From an uncultured bacterium (GTDB lineage Bacteria > Actinomycetota > Coriobacteriia > Coriobacteriales > Atopobiaceae): a stretch of DNA of 5,946 bases. Of this stretch, positions 5,620 to 5,946 are shown piece by piece. The stretch is taken from NCBI GenBank assembly GCA_905214175.1, contig CAJMLD010000107.1, positions 1-5,946 on the forward strand. The letters run 5' to 3'. Each line of letters opens with the position of its first letter. Positions within the stretch are counted from its first letter, which is position 1. Under the pieces are notes generated by a model that worked only from the letters and a program-made list of their open reading frames with translations, searched no databases and was not told the DNA's origin. The translations under genes and the position numbers were made by a program.

Positions 5620-5946
5620 CTATGCACCATACCAGGCAACACCCTCGTCCTTCCAGCCGAGAGACACAAGGTGGTCACGCTCGGCAGTGCTGGTGGTGTA
5701 GTGGTGCGTGCCAACCGTCTCGTAGGGATTGAACTGCCTAAAGATCGCCTCGCCAGAGGTGGGCTTGGCCGTATGCCAGGCAAGCCCCTCCCCTTTCCAG
5801 CCTATCCCCTGGAGCCTCTCGTACTCCGATTGGTCAACGGTATAGAGGTGCTCGCCGTTGTAGGGGTTGTAGAGGCGCAGAACACGACCGCCTGAGGTCG
5901 GCGCATACCAGCCAGTGCCCTCATAGCGCCAGCCAATCTTTGTTAG
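5620..5946 (-). CDS. DUF5648-repeat protein, C-terminal part only
   Basis: An open frame enters from the right edge and ends at TAG 5622-5620, giving 108 residues without a start codon in the window. It contains the end of one repeat (LTKIGWRYEGTGWYAP), a full unit beginning VLRLYNPYNGEHLYT (5767-5883), and a final unit with FRQFNPYETVGTHHYTTS (5623-5748). The protein stops two residues after the WYG of the last unit, so the repeat block is its C-terminus. In the two neighbours the block is N-terminal to the enzyme. The catalytic or other domain, if any, lies outside the window. It is encoded in the same direction as the glucosaminidase, 86 bases upstream of it, with only a weak 4-5 base-pair hairpin (AGGCAGTTGCCT with a short T run, around 5590-5602) after the stop. 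Confidence 0.9.
   Translation of the reverse strand, partial: LTKIGWRYEGTGWYAPTSGGRVLRLYNPYNGEHLYTVDQSEYERLQGIGWKGEGLAWHTAKPTSGEAIFRQFNPYETVGTHHYTTSTAERDHLVSLGWKDEGVAWYGA
5623..5946 (-). repeat. DUF5648-type repeat block, two full units and one partial
   Basis: The partial unit covers 5899-5946, full units 5767-5883 and 5623-5748. Order and spacing match the other two blocks: two standard units, then the longer FNPY-THHYTT unit. This implies that only the first part of unit one is cut off by the window edge. Confidence 0.85.

Overview
The window is bacterial, GC-rich and mostly coding. I infer a Coriobacteriia-like actinobacterium (Olsenella, Atopobium or Collinsella type). The basis is codon use ending in G or C, a tandem-domain family 2 glycosyltransferase, and a cluster of secreted peptidoglycan hydrolases carrying MYRLYNPYxGEHLYT repeats (DUF5648-type). 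The genus cannot be fixed from the sequence alone.

Layout, left to right. Positions 1-163 hold an unassigned left edge, a probable promoter (-10 TATACT at 104-109) and a Shine-Dalgarno-like AAGGCGG. Next, on the + strand, is an 811-residue cytoplasmic glycosyltransferase with two GT-A/GT2 domains (164-2599, TTG start). A strong hairpin that can end transcription from both sides lies at 2600-2646. All that follows is on the - strand. Read in transcription order from the right edge it is: the C-terminal end of a DUF5648-repeat protein (5620-5946, no start inside the window); a secreted glucosaminidase with a signal peptide and three repeats (4478-5533, with its own promoter-like TATACT); then a locus that appears as two separate ORFs, a repeat protein (3200-4366) and an N-acetylmuramoyl-L-alanine amidase (2660-3142).

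The main result is that these last two ORFs look like pieces of one broken gene. They share a reading frame and are separated only by one TAA (3200-3202) plus 19 coding-like codons. The missing signal peptide of the repeat protein lies just upstream in another frame, joined through a G5-A-C5 run (4346-4356). Removing one base there restores a continuous protein: signal peptide, acidic Ser/Thr/Ala/Pro/Glu-rich stalk, three DUF5648 units, a small beta-rich module, amidase. Either the gene is decaying, or it is recoded or switchable, or the assembly has errors. The amidase domain keeps all its zinc ligands and has a good internal ribosome-binding site, so it may still be made as a cytoplasmic fragment.

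Functionally, glucosaminidase and amidase cut different bonds of peptidoglycan (glycan strand and stem peptide). Both carry the same three-unit repeat block, which suggests targeting to a common surface ligand. The neighbouring glycosyltransferase probably helps build a cell-surface polysaccharide, which is one candidate for that ligand; this link is inference. No RNA genes, CRISPR arrays, insertion sequences or attachment sites were seen, and there is no gene-free stretch longer than about 110 bases.
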